64,000 bases of DNA, from assembly GCA_027579435.1 (NCBI GenBank), contig JANBPK010001477.1:62001-126000 (forward strand), read 5' to 3'. Below, piece by piece: positions 44,525 through 55,368 of this stretch. The notes below the pieces were generated by a model. The model was not told the origin of the DNA. It saw only the letters and a program-made list of their open reading frames with translations, and ran no database searches. Origin of the DNA: Candolleomyces eurysporus. Its lineage: Eukaryota; Basidiomycota; Agaricomycetes; Agaricales; Psathyrellaceae. The position numbers and the translations under genes are program-made. Positions within the stretch are counted from its first letter, which is position 1. Each line of letters opens with the position of its first letter.

Positions 44525-46480
44525 ATGGCCTCATCAACTGGTAAGTATATCTAGGAATAGTCAGTGAAGCTCAAAAATACTGATATTTTTGTCTTATTCA
44601 GTTCAAAAGCTCTCAAGAGAGGAATTCAGGAGGCAGAAAGACCTCGATGCTGCACGAAAAGCCGGTACAGCACCAGCCGCGCTCGACGAGGAGGGCAAAC
44701 CTATCAACCCTCACATTCCTCGTACGTATTCTCGAATCTATTTCTTCCCAAACCAAACTAATCATTGCAATATAGAATATATCTCGCAGGCACCATGGTA
44801 CCTCAACTCCGGCGCACCCTCGCTGAGCCATCAACGGAAGGTCGAAGATGACACAAGCAAAGACAAGCTCGACAACTGGTACGACCGAGGAGCCAGAGCT
44901 GGTCCAGCATCGAAGAAGTACCGAAAGGGCGCATGCGAGAATTGCGGTGCTATGACACATAAACGCAAGGACTGTTTGGAGCGGCCGAGGAAGAAGGGGG
45001 CGAAGTGGTCGAACAAGGACATTCAGGCCGACGAGGTCGTTCAAGATGTGGCAGCTGGGTATGCAGCCAAGCGGGATAGGTGGAACGGGTACGATGCTTC
45101 AGAGTATAAGAAGGTGTATGACGAGTATGCAGCTGTGGATGCTGCGAGGCAGAAGCTGAGGGAGGAGGAGATTGACAATAGGACGACAACGGATTTGGCT
45201 GCGGTGAGGAAGGTGGCGAAGACGAGTAAAGGGGAGGGGAAAACGGCGGATCCTGATTTCGGGTCGAGCGAAGACGAGGATGAAGACGAAGACAAGTATG
45301 CGGACGCTGCTGATGCTGTCGGTCAGCATCTCGACGCCAAGACACGGATAACGGTTCGAAATCTGCGTATTCGAGAAGATACAGCCAAGTACTTGATCAA
45401 CTTGGACCCAGAAAGTGCTTATTATGATCCTAAAACACGTTCGATGCGTGATGCACCTATAACGAATGTGCCTGCAGAAGAGGTATGTGCTTCGCTGCTG
45501 GCTTTTCTGACGCTTTCTCATTACAATCTTTAGGCCAAATTCGCCGGTGACAACTTCTTCCGATACTCTGGTGAAGCAGAAGAGGTTCAAAAGCTACAGC
45601 TCTTTGCATGGCAAGCTGCCCAGCGGGGCAACGACGTCCACCTTACCTCCAACCCGACAGCCGGAGAACTTCTGCACCAAGAGTTCAAACAGAAAAAGGA
45701 AGAGCTCAAGGACTCGACGAAGACCAGTATATTGGCCAAATACGGTGGTGCAGAATATCTTGACGCTGCACCGAAAGAGCTCCGCCAAGGCCAAACAGAA
45801 AACTACGTGGAATACTCGAGGACTGGCCAGGTCATCAAAGGGAAGGAACGGGCGAAAGCTCGATCCAAGTATCCGGANGATGGTACGTTGGAAATTTGGC
45901 TTTCGTTCTATTGGATGCTGAATCATTCCCTGCAGTCTACATCAACAACCATACATCCGTCTGGGGCTCGTGGTTCGACAAATCGACGTCTCAGTGGGGA
46001 TACGCTTGCTGTCATTCGGCGCTTCACATTTCTTATTGCGCTGGCTTGGCGGGTATTGAGGCTACGGAAGCTTCCAGTGCCAAACAGCTGCTATCGTCGT
46101 CTCTTCCTCCCGAAGCATCTTCCTCGTCAAGCAAAGCCGAACCTGTTAAGCAGAACGACAAGATCGAGCAAAACTTCTCCAAAAAGAGAGTGGGAGAAGG
46201 GGACGTAACGTTGGATAAGGAAAAGCTCGAGCATGCGTTGCGGGAAGAGAGGAAGAGAAAGTCGAAGGCGGATTATGAGGAAGAGGAACGGTATAGCAAG
46301 AAGTCGAAGAGTGGAACTGTAGAGTCGTCTTCGCACGATGTCTCGGAAGAGCAATTGGGTGCGTTTTCTTCTGGTCTTTGTTTGACTTTGAAGCTGATTT
46401 CCTCTGCAGAGGCCTACCGAATGAGTAGACGGATGGCAGAAGACCCGATGGCGAACTATGTCGACAAAGACGACTTTTAA
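44525..46480 (+). CDS. SLU7: Pre-mRNA splicing factor SLU7
   Basis: Second-step splicing factor that helps select the 3' splice site. Exons 44525-44540, 44602-44721, 44776-45482, 45534-45882, 45936-46358 and 46410-46480 give 561 aa. The unresolved base at 45878 here stands for a real base (codon GAN before GAT). Signatures are NPHIPQYISQAPWYL, the CCHC zinc knuckle CENCGAMTHKRKDCLERPRK, AKWSNKDIQ-like (KWSNKDI), RNLRIREDTAKYLINLD, NFFRYSGEA, LLHQEFKQKKEELKD, KYPEDVYINNHTSVWGSW and WGYACCHS. Acidic runs lie between the knuckle and the middle domain. The C-terminal helix is Lys/Glu-rich. It acts in the nucleus in the spliceosome. Confidence 0.96.
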
Positions 46481-46692
46481 TCTTCCTTTTGGCCCTCTCC
46501 TTCATTGTACGATACGTTGGTTTTAATCTGTATGTAGCCTTAGAGAGAAGACAGACAAGCGAAGGCCCGGGGTTTGCTCCAAACTTGAACGCGGCCACGT
46601 GAGAGAGTAATGTTGAACCCCATTCCAAGCGCTTAACCTTGTACCACCACCCTTCTCGTCATCCCTTAATGCCCTTATGAACCTCATGCACA

Positions 46693-47825
46693 ATGCCTAT
46701 ACCCACAGCACCCGCTCTTCTCGTCGGACTCGGTGCCCGCCTTCTCGTCAACACCCTCAATAGAGCGCCAGGCGCAGAAACTTCCACAGCAGAATCAATC
46801 CTCGTTGGTGTATGGCAGGGCATAGGCCTGCAATACGCCGGAAAGCATAACCAAATCGTCGTTTTCGTCGGTGCCGCGATAGCAGCGAAGCTCTTTTGGG
46901 ACTTTGCAACCAACCCCGATGCCAACAAGTCCATATCGACCCTCATTGGTGTGTTGCTTGGCGCAGTCGGGACGGAGCTGCTGTCTTCGCTCATTGACCA
47001 GCTATTCGGAGAGGGAGAAGCCCAGGTGGTGGGACACAGGAGGAGGACGAGGACTCTATCGGCGACGACGTTACCCTATGGATACCCATATCCCTCGACA
47101 CCCAAGCCACGGAGCGAACGGGTCGTTCAGTTCAGGCCCAGCGTGCAGGGAGGAAGCGTCGAGAGCGACATATTCCAAGGACCTATACCGTCGGACATCA
47201 CCTCTCTCGACAGCAGCGCATTCGATCTCATAGGTCATAAACCTACAGCAACCCCGATGGAGCGCGAGATTGCTGCCCTACGCGCACGGGCATCTCTCGC
47301 AGACAGTGAACGGAGGAGGTACAAGGAAGAGCGCAAATGGGCTCTGTCTCAAGGGAATGTCGCTCGTGCTGAGCAGATGAAGTCGGAATACAAGCGGTAC
47401 AAGGCTCTAATGGAGAGCTGTCACCGGGAGGCAGACCTCAAGCTGCTAGCAATGGAAGGTGCGTTGCGGTCACCGTGCTGTCTGTCTCGTTTGCTGATAG
47501 GAACTCGTTAGCGTCGAAAGAGCGCGAATCTCGGAACGACACAGGCCCGTTCGATTTCCCCAAAGAACCTACCCCTCGCACTCGCACTCCCCAGGCCCAT
47601 CGTCCTACTGCCAACGGCCATTCATCTCACTCAACTCCCGCACGCACTCCCCAGACTCATCGTCCTACTGCCAACGGTCATTCGTCTCACACAACTCCCG
47701 CACGCACACCTCAGGCTGCCCGTCTTACTGCCAACGGCCATCTATCTCATACGACTCCCTCATATTCAGAATACAAAGCTGCTCGCAAGCGTCGCGTATC
47801 CAGCAACAAAGGCACAACGCGATGA
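46693..47825 (+). CDS. Membrane-associated protein with DUF1771-like helix and 20-residue repeats
   Basis: Exons 46693-47458 and 47512-47825 give 359 aa. The N-terminal third has hydrophobic stretches (ALLVGLGARLLV, QIVVFVGAAIAAKLFW, ISTLIGVLLGAVGTELL) suggesting membrane insertion. A basic linker follows. Next comes a charged helix (RRRYKEERKWALSQGNVARA...YKRYKALMES) reminiscent of the DUF1771 segment that precedes Smr domains, though no Smr domain follows. The second exon encodes three imperfect 20-residue repeats built on RTPQAHRPTANGHSSHSTPA, then a short basic end. Function unknown; the DUF1771 comparison is weak and made by eye. Confidence 0.55.
47583..47762 (+). repeat. In-frame 60-bp minisatellite, three copies
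   Basis: Three contiguous 60 bp units at 47583, 47643 and 47703 share cgcac(t/a)cc near the start and actgccaacgg(c/t)cat in the middle. The third copy is the most diverged. The period is a multiple of three, so copy-number change would keep the frame. Confidence 0.9.
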
Positions 47826-48341
47826 TCTCAGCATGACTATTTCCTTTCATTCTCCCCTTCTCTTCCCATCCATCTATAACACAGATAAACTACTTCGTTT
47901 TTAGGACNTTTTTTTTTTGTATCTCAGTAGCCACACGTTTCACCCCTCACTTCACTCCTGTACCTAGAGTTAGCGTAACACAATCAATGTGATTTTCATA
48001 GTGTCTATGTCAGAAGTCTACACAGGAAGAAGGTGGATATTCATTATAATATCGAGAGATAGCTGGCATAATACAGTTGTCATTGTCGTATGATACTTTG
48101 GGGAGACCTTGAAAGAGGACAAATACATTCGGGCCATAAAAAAAAGAGCCGAAGAAGACGAATAATAAAGACGAGAGGGAAAGGACCACAGGAAAGGATC
48201 AAAAACGCAAAAAAAAAATAATACAGAACAGTGAGGGGGATTCATCGACAGGAGGGGGAAGTGCGTCCTACAATAAAGGAATAATAAGAGGGAAAGAGAA
48301 TGAAACATACAAGAAAGAAGAAAAAGGAGCCCAGCAAGTCT
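47826..48341. other. Convergent AT-rich 3' spacer
   Basis: The spacer lies between two converging genes and is rich in T and A runs, including a T run after the unresolved base at 47908 and a 10-A run at about 48210. No gene is seen. Confidence 0.4.
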
Positions 48342-51300
48342 TCACCGGTATTTTCCATTGGTTCTTACAGATGAACCGTACGAAGAGCTTGGCCCTGACC
48401 CTGCTGAACCGTTGGCTCGACTAACCCCGCTCCCGCCAGGCCTCGCCTTTTTTGCCGCACCATTTTCAGCTTGCGATGTTGAGCGAGGCGCAGCCTCCTT
48501 CATCACCATCTTAGCGTGAATTTCTTCCAACTTGGAAGCCTTGACTTTCTTTGGCCAAAAGAGTGTAACGAAACTGNAAAAAAATGCGTCGTCAACACTC
48601 TGAAAGCAGGGGAAAAGAAATTCTGTCAACGTACGTCCACAGATGACGCCGCCATCGTTCCCGATCTTCACCAGCAGCCTGTTTCTGAGCCAACACAGCC
48701 TCAATACGACGACCAATTGCAGCAAGGGAATCCTTAAGAATGGCAACTTTATCATCTCGAGGCATGTCCTCGCCGGAGAGCTTGAGTTGTTTCTAAAGGA
48801 CAGTCAAGATTAACCGTCACAATCATGCGCAGCGCTTCACTTACTAGTTGCTTCTTGACTGGCCGTAACTCTTCCTTTGTCGCAGCTTCATCCATCGAAG
48901 GGCTGGAACTGACCAATCAGCGCCCACGCACATGTATCAGCAATCACGAGCACGTACCATTCGTCGGACGATGATGAGTCCGTAAATGTTGGTGTCGGTC
49001 TTCTCTTGCGTTTCCTCGAGGAGCCATCATCGATAGTAGCCATTGCTTCACTCTCCGCCCTCCTCTTCAACGAACCGGAATATGACGATGTCGACGCTAC
49101 AGCTAACGGAGGGGGAGAGGTCGACACTTTAGACCCTTTCTTCTGCAGCGAACTCTCATACGAACGTAATTTCTCCACATGCTCGCGCAAGATTCCAAGC
49201 AGGAAATCGCCTCTTCTGACCAGATGGATAGCGTTGGGTATTGGTCGGTTGCCGGCGATATCTTCCCCCTTCTTGCCTTCCTCCAAGAAGAACTTGCCGT
49301 CTAGTTGCAGTTTGGGATCCTTTTGCATTGCTTCCCAGTTTCCGAAGCCATGCAGGAAGGCCCCGACGAGTAGCATAGAGTCATCCTGGGGACCCCACCG
49401 ACCCGACCAGTTCAACGTCGGTCGGATGTTCTCGACGGGTATTGACCAGGAGTATGGGTCGTCGACTTCGGAAAGGATGCTGAAAAGGATGTTCAGGTCG
49501 TGGTGCCGAGAAAGAACGGTCTCCGCGTTGATATTGCCGACGCCGCGGCAGGTGACGAGGACGGCTTTGCTCTTCTGAGCGTTGGTAAGAGTTTCGCCAG
49601 CCGCAATCTTGGTTCGTTTCTGCTCTTCAGCTTCCTTCACGGCTTGGGCACAGATGTCGATGATGTCGTCGGCAACATCGAAGATCATACCCTTGTTCTT
49701 GTCCTGTAGCTTCGACTCCTGGACCTGATCCCGGATATCAGCACCCTCTCTGCTTTGCAAAGCCTCCAAGAGTACTCACAATAATGTCATACCGCTGTCG
49801 GATGTCACCCCATCGCTGCAAACTCCGAATCAGCACACGAACATCCCTTTCCTTCAACTCCATAGCCTTCTGACTGGCCGACTTCCTCTGGACAGTTGTC
49901 TTTGGCTTTTTGGGAACAGATGTCGGCGGAGGTTGGTCTACATCCATGCCCTCGTAGGACACAGGCGCATGGCTCCTCTTGCGCTCTCGGTGCTCTTGAG
50001 CAGCGAGCTCTTCGGCCTTCTTCTCGTCCTCCTCCTGCTCAAATCGTTGGCGCTCGTCCAGCGGGATAATGTCTTCCCAATTCATGTCATTCTTGACATC
50101 GCTCACGGCGGCGAACGTGGCCAAGAAACCTTCACCACCAAGGGATGTGCCGCCGTCGCCTTGTTGCTGCGTCTCGTGGTCTTCAGCGTGCTTGAGAATG
50201 TCGTCAAGGTCCATCTCAGCGAGCTTCTGGCTTTGCTCAGTGTCATTCTTATCGAACCTGTTGCACCGCTCAGAATCAAAACTACCCAAGGTGTAGGAGC
50301 AAGGCACGCCACTTACATCTTCTGTGCACCATACTTCAGCACAGCATGCAGCTCATCCTTACTCAGGTTGTTATCGTTCTTGGTAGGGTCCTTCGTGGAT
50401 TTGGAACCTAAATGGGCCTGTGATGTATCCATCTGATTGATGACTGTTGGCAGATACGAACGGTGTTAGCCATCAGCGCAGCCAGACGACGAACAAAGAG
50501 GTGAGCGGAGAAGCGGGAACGGGAACAGGCCAAAGCAAAAGATTGCCCGAAAAGGTTGGCACCACAAAGGGGGATTACGGACTCAATACTCACTGGCATA
50601 CTCCAGAACCATCTTCTTTTTCGCGCGCTCCAAGACGTCCTCTTCCATGGTATCCTTGCTTACGAAACGGTAGACGCTCACATGCGACTTCTGACCAATT
50701 CGGTGTGCCCTGGCCATGGCTTGCAAGTCATTTTGAGGATTCCAGTCGCTCTAAAAGTAGATCATGATGTCAGTCCAAGGGACGGCTTGATTAGTTGACA
50801 AAAACGTACGTCGAAAATGATGACAGTGTCAGCTGTCTCCAAATTAATACCCAGTCCACCGGCACGAGTCGACAAAAGGAAAGCAAAGTCGGGGGAATTC
50901 TCTGCGTTGAAGTGGGCAATTGACTTCTTTCGTTGGTCGGACGAAACCATGCCATCCAATCGTTGATGCTGATACCCGCGTAACGACATGTAGTCGCTCA
51001 GAATGTCGAGCATGCGAACCATCTGACTGAAAATGAGCACGCGATGACCGTCCTGCTTCAAACGCGCCATAAGCTTGTCAAGCAACACCATCTTCCCGCT
51101 GCTCATGACCAGGCCCTTGAGCGTTTCTTCATTATTATCCGTTCGAGCTTCCGCGCCATCAAACAGGTACGGGTGGTTTGCAGCTTTCTTGAGCTCCATG
51201 GCTGGAAGAATCGTCAATTGTCAGCATATAAAGCATCGAGAAACAACATACCGATGTTCAACAAACTAATGTTGTTGTTTCCGTTTGCGCTCTTGACAAG

Positions 51301-53656
51301 ACCAGCAAAGTTCTTGGTCAAGATGTTCTTGTAGAAATGAGTTTGGAGAGCACTCATTTCGACGCGGAGGATCCGCTCACTCTTGGTGGGGAGTGAGGTT
51401 AGCACATCTCGCTTTAGCCGTCTGAGCATAAGAGACTCGAGTTGTTGGTGGAGCTCCTTGATCTTGGTTTCATGATCAGCGTCAGTCAAATCGAATTCGT
51501 TGGTCAGGTTGACTGGTGACCGTCAGTAAGGGAACGAGCCAGAACTCCACGACAATAAAACTCACACTTCTCCGGCATCAAAAAGTGCATAAGCGAAAGC
51601 AACTCTGTTCGTCACAAATAAGTTAAATCATCTTTTATGAAGGGCTATTTTTACTCACCTCTCACGTTGTTCTGCAGCGGCGTTCCGGTAATAAGCAATT
51701 TCGACGCCGCAGAGAACGACTTCAGGGCCTCGTATAGCTGGCTTTCCGAGTTCTTCAGTCGGTGAGCCTGAATGTTAATTACGTCACAATAAGCAATCAA
51801 CATTCCGACATCGACATCCTTGCTGGAACCTCACCTCATCAACGGCAAGTACCTGCCATTTGATATCGCATAGCTCCTTTGCGTCTCTCAGCACTAGCTC
51901 ATAGGTAGTGAGCAGGACATTCATCTTGAGTTTCTTGTTCGATGGTCCAAACTCGTAAGTTCGGATGACTTCTCGTGCGGGGGCGGTGCCGATGTAGGTC
52001 ACCACGTTGATATCAGGAGCCCATGTTGCGAATTGACTCTGCCAGGCTGTAATCGTTGAGAGTGGAACAATAACCAAGAAGGGGCCGTATTGATTCATTT
52101 CGTGGAACAAGTACGATATGAAACTGACGGTTTGAACGGTCTAACGAGAGTTAATTAGAACAGGCTGACAGTATTTGAGGTAGAAAATGCTCACCTTTCC
52201 GAGACCCATCTCGTCAGCGAGAATACCATTCTCGCCCTTGCTCCAGATGTACGCCAGCCAGTTCAATCCCGTCAATTGGAAATCTTTCAGATGACCACCC
52301 GTGCTGCGGATATATTCCGGGTCTTGTGTGATCTTCTTGAACTTTGGACGGTTGTTTCTCGAGTACTGGATGCTCTTGTACGGGAACTTGGCTTCTGCCT
52401 CTCGTTGACGATAATCCGCGATTTGGTCTTTGGCAATGGGGTTGATGTTGTTCTGGGATTCCCACGTGCAATGTTCGTAGTTGAGTCCACACCACTTGAC
52501 AAAATACTCCATATCGCTCTCGGATTCTCGATGACCAACAATGCGTTCGACGTTGCGAAACATTTCAAGCTCCTCCTTCTCGCGCTCCTTGTCCAGAAGT
52601 AGGGATTCGACATCTTCGCGAGACAGGCCAGGAGAGTCGACACGGGATTTCCACTGCTTGTAGGCCTTGATATAGTTGTCCACGCGTTTAAGGCCCCTAA
52701 AACGTTTAAGGAACTCGTAGGTTTCGTCTGTGTTATGAAGGTGGGAAAAGCCCTTCCATTTAATATGGAATCGCTGTTGGAAGAGTGGTATATAAGCCTC
52801 GTTCAAATAAAAGTAGCCTTTCATACGTACTACATTCTCGAACCACAGATCGTCTGTGTCGGCTTCTCGCCCTTCGTCCCGACAGTGACCCAAGACCGCT
52901 TCGATTTCGTCTTCCTCGTATGGTTGTGCATTTGGATCGACATAGTAGTTGGCCGCGACAACTTCGTCTTCGTCAAATTTCTCGAAATCCTGGACGTCGT
53001 CGACATAGTTGGGGACCTTCCCACCACGGCTCGACACACGAATCTCTTCTGTTGAGGCGCGCACCTTTTTCTTCTTCTTGTGAGAGCGGGACCCGTATTC
53101 AGAGTCAGAGTCGGAGTCGGAGTGATGGCGGGAGGCGGCTGCGAGCAGTGAGCTGCCAAATCTATAGCGTAGCGAGGGCACTATCACACCTTTGGGACGG
53201 ATGGCAGTTGCGGCCATTGGGCGTTTCTTCTTCTTCGCAGGTTTCTTCTTGGAGGTCCCGAACTCTTCGTCGGCATAGGTGCCGTCGTCATCGTCGTCGT
53301 CATTGTCATCTCCATGGTCTTCGTATCCCTAGAAGGCGGGTTAACAGGACAGACAAGGGATCAGGGAGCGAGGCACTTGCCGAATCTTCGTCATCCTGGT
53401 CGAGATAAGAGGTGTTAGACAGCATATACACAGCGCAGTGCAGCAATGAACGCACCGAGTGTGCGCGTGAGGAGAGAGGCACGCTTGAAAGGGGGGCGGG
53501 GTGTGCCGGGAGGGAGTAGGTATCGTCGTCTACCGACTCGCCGTCGGCGTCGATGTCGTTATGGGCGGGTGCGTAATCATCGGGCGAGTCGACGCGCATG
53601 TCGTCGGAGTCATATGAGTTGTTGTGGTTGGGGGTCGTGTCGTCGGTGGACGACAT
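48342..53656 (-). CDS. CHD1: CHD1-type chromatin remodelling ATPase
   Basis: Sixteen exons give 1460 aa: 53456-53656, 53381-53395, 52831-53328, 52195-52773, 51835-52140, 51659-51767, 51566-51604, 51252-51512, 50810-51201, 50594-50750, 50317-50443, 49780-50257, 48958-49724, 48845-48908, 48635-48792 and 48342-48573. Domains in order: acidic/Lys-rich N-terminus, tandem chromodomains ([37 protein letters not shown]), and a SNF2 ATPase with [46 protein letters not shown] and [18 protein letters not shown]-like DNA-binding region ([23 protein letters not shown]) and a CHD1 C-terminal helical domain ([18 protein letters not shown]) follow. It slides nucleosomes during transcription elongation. Intron 53329-53380 is GC-AG (gcaagt), and exon 53381-53395 is 15 nt. 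The start is divergent from TFB4. Confidence 0.96.
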
Positions 53657-53838
53657 GGTGGGTGTTGGGAAAGAAGGCGAGCTGGGCGCCAGCCATCGCC
53701 AACGGGCAGAATTCACACGGGCAACGTCGCTACCCCATCGCCACGGCCAACGCCGGAAGGCCCTTCGTCGCCGGTGCTCGTGACTTGTAAGCTGGGAAAT
53801 TTTAATTTGTGCGGTGCTCCGCTTGAATCTCAACTGTC
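53657..53838. promoter_or_regulatory. Bidirectional promoter, CHD1 / TFIIH p34
   Basis: Only 182 bp between divergent start codons of two general transcription factors. No element was identified by eye. Confidence 0.55.
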
Positions 53839-55281
53839 ATGTCCTCTCATTTGTCCGTCGTCCTCGACCTCTCCCCCTCACAATGGCACCTCTCCTCGCT
53901 GTCCGACGCGACGAGCTCGTCTTCTTCTCCGCTTTCCCTTGCCTCCTTTCTCTCCCAACTCATCGTCTTCCTCAATGCGCATATGGCCTCCCAACACGAG
54001 AACTCGCTCGCCGTCTTCGGCGCCTTTCCTGGCAAGAGGCATGTTTGCGATTCTCTGTGTAATCTGCTTTCGTCCAAAACTTTGATCCAGTGTCATGCTG
54101 TACGCCTCTTCTGATGTGGTGGAGCACGCAGCCCCCATCACCGTCGATGCCAACTCGTATCCGCCCTTCAAGCTCCTTGATACCTCTCTGGTACACGCTA
54201 TAACCGCCGAGCTCGACGTTCTCGATGTCTCTCACGGCGCAGACGGCTCAATGTCTGCCGCAGAATCGCCCTCGGCCCTCGTCGGTGCTCTTACAAAAGC
54301 CCTCTGCTGTACGTACGAAGTCGTGGTACCGGCCCAGACCAGCACTGATTAGGCATGCCCTTCGCAGATGTCAATCGTGTTTCATTTCCTCCGTCATCAG
54401 CAGCGACCGCAGCGGCGCAATCCCGCGATGCCCCCTTGCAGGTCATCACAGACCCACGCATCCTAATCCTCTCAGTGTCCCCGGACCTCTCTACCTCCTA
54501 CATTCCCATCATGAATGCCATCTTCTCCGCTCAAAAGCTTGTACGTTGCTTTTCTCGGTTGGCAACCTTATCGATGTTTATCCTCTTCTCAGAAAGTCAC
54601 CATCGATGCGTGTCAAATATATGGGCCAGAAACCGTCTTTCTCCAGCAGGCCGCCCACCTCACCGGTGGTTCTTATTTGTACCTAGAGCGCCGAGATGCT
54701 TTGCTCCAATATTTGCTTGTGAGTGCGCCACCATACATGAGGACGGGAACGTGGTCTGATCGATGCGGTCTAGATGACCTTCTTGCCCCCACCTTCCATT
54801 CGCAAGATTCTCGTCGTTCCCACCCAGGACCGAATCGATTTCCGCGCGGCCTGCTTTTGTCACAAGAACATCGTTGATATTGGATTTGTCTGCTCTGTGT
54901 GTTTGTCCAGTGAGTCTGGATTCCTTATCGATCACCCGATCCATCTCATCTTAGCTTTCAATAGTCTTTTGCAAACCCATTCCAGTATGTAGTACTTGCA
55001 GGTATGCTTCTTCTACTCCTTTGTTCCCAGTTACCTCAATTTATTTCTACAGGACCAAATTCCCCATCAAAACACTGCAAAGACTCAACGCCCTGAGGGC
55101 GCCGGTGGCCTCGGCGGAGTCTGCCCGACCTTCGCCGACAGCGACTCCCCAGCCTGGTACACCCGCTCCTGAGACTATGAGTCGCTCAAGGACGACCTCA
55201 AACGTACCTCTACCTGGCCACACCAGGAACGGAAGTAATTCGCTGGCCAGGTCGATGTCAACCTTCAATCCTTCGTCTTAA
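53839..55281 (+). CDS. TFB4: TFIIH core subunit p34 (Tfb4/GTF2H3)
   Basis: Subunit of the TFIIH core used in RNA polymerase II initiation and nucleotide excision repair. Exons 53839-54038, 54091-54308, 54368-54540, 54593-54718, 54774-54909, 54965-55001 and 55053-55281 give 372 aa. The von Willebrand A-like fold is recognisable from LSVVLDLSPSQW, ENSLAVFGAFPGKSVMLYAS, DPRILILSVSPDLSTSYIPIMNAIFSAQK (two halves), IDACQIYGPETVFLQQAAH and TGGSYLYLE. The C-terminal C4 zinc module reads CFCHKNIVDIGFVCSVC then PVCSTCRTKFPI. The first intron (54039-54090) is GC-AG (gcatgt...ccag). A GT alternative would leave a 36 nt intron and insert extra residues not expected for the family. The Ser/Pro-rich tail is not conserved. 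Confidence 0.94.
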
Positions 55282-55368
55282 CACATATCAGACTCTCAGT
55301 AGGGACAGCCGTCATTCGGTAAGTCGCCGACCAACAGCCTCTGGTTTTCTCCCCGCGGACACAGCTCT

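Noticed and set aside
52276..53408. Arg/Ser-rich plus-strand frames opposite CHD1
   Set aside because: They are shadows of the Asp/Lys-rich CHD1 exons on the other strand.
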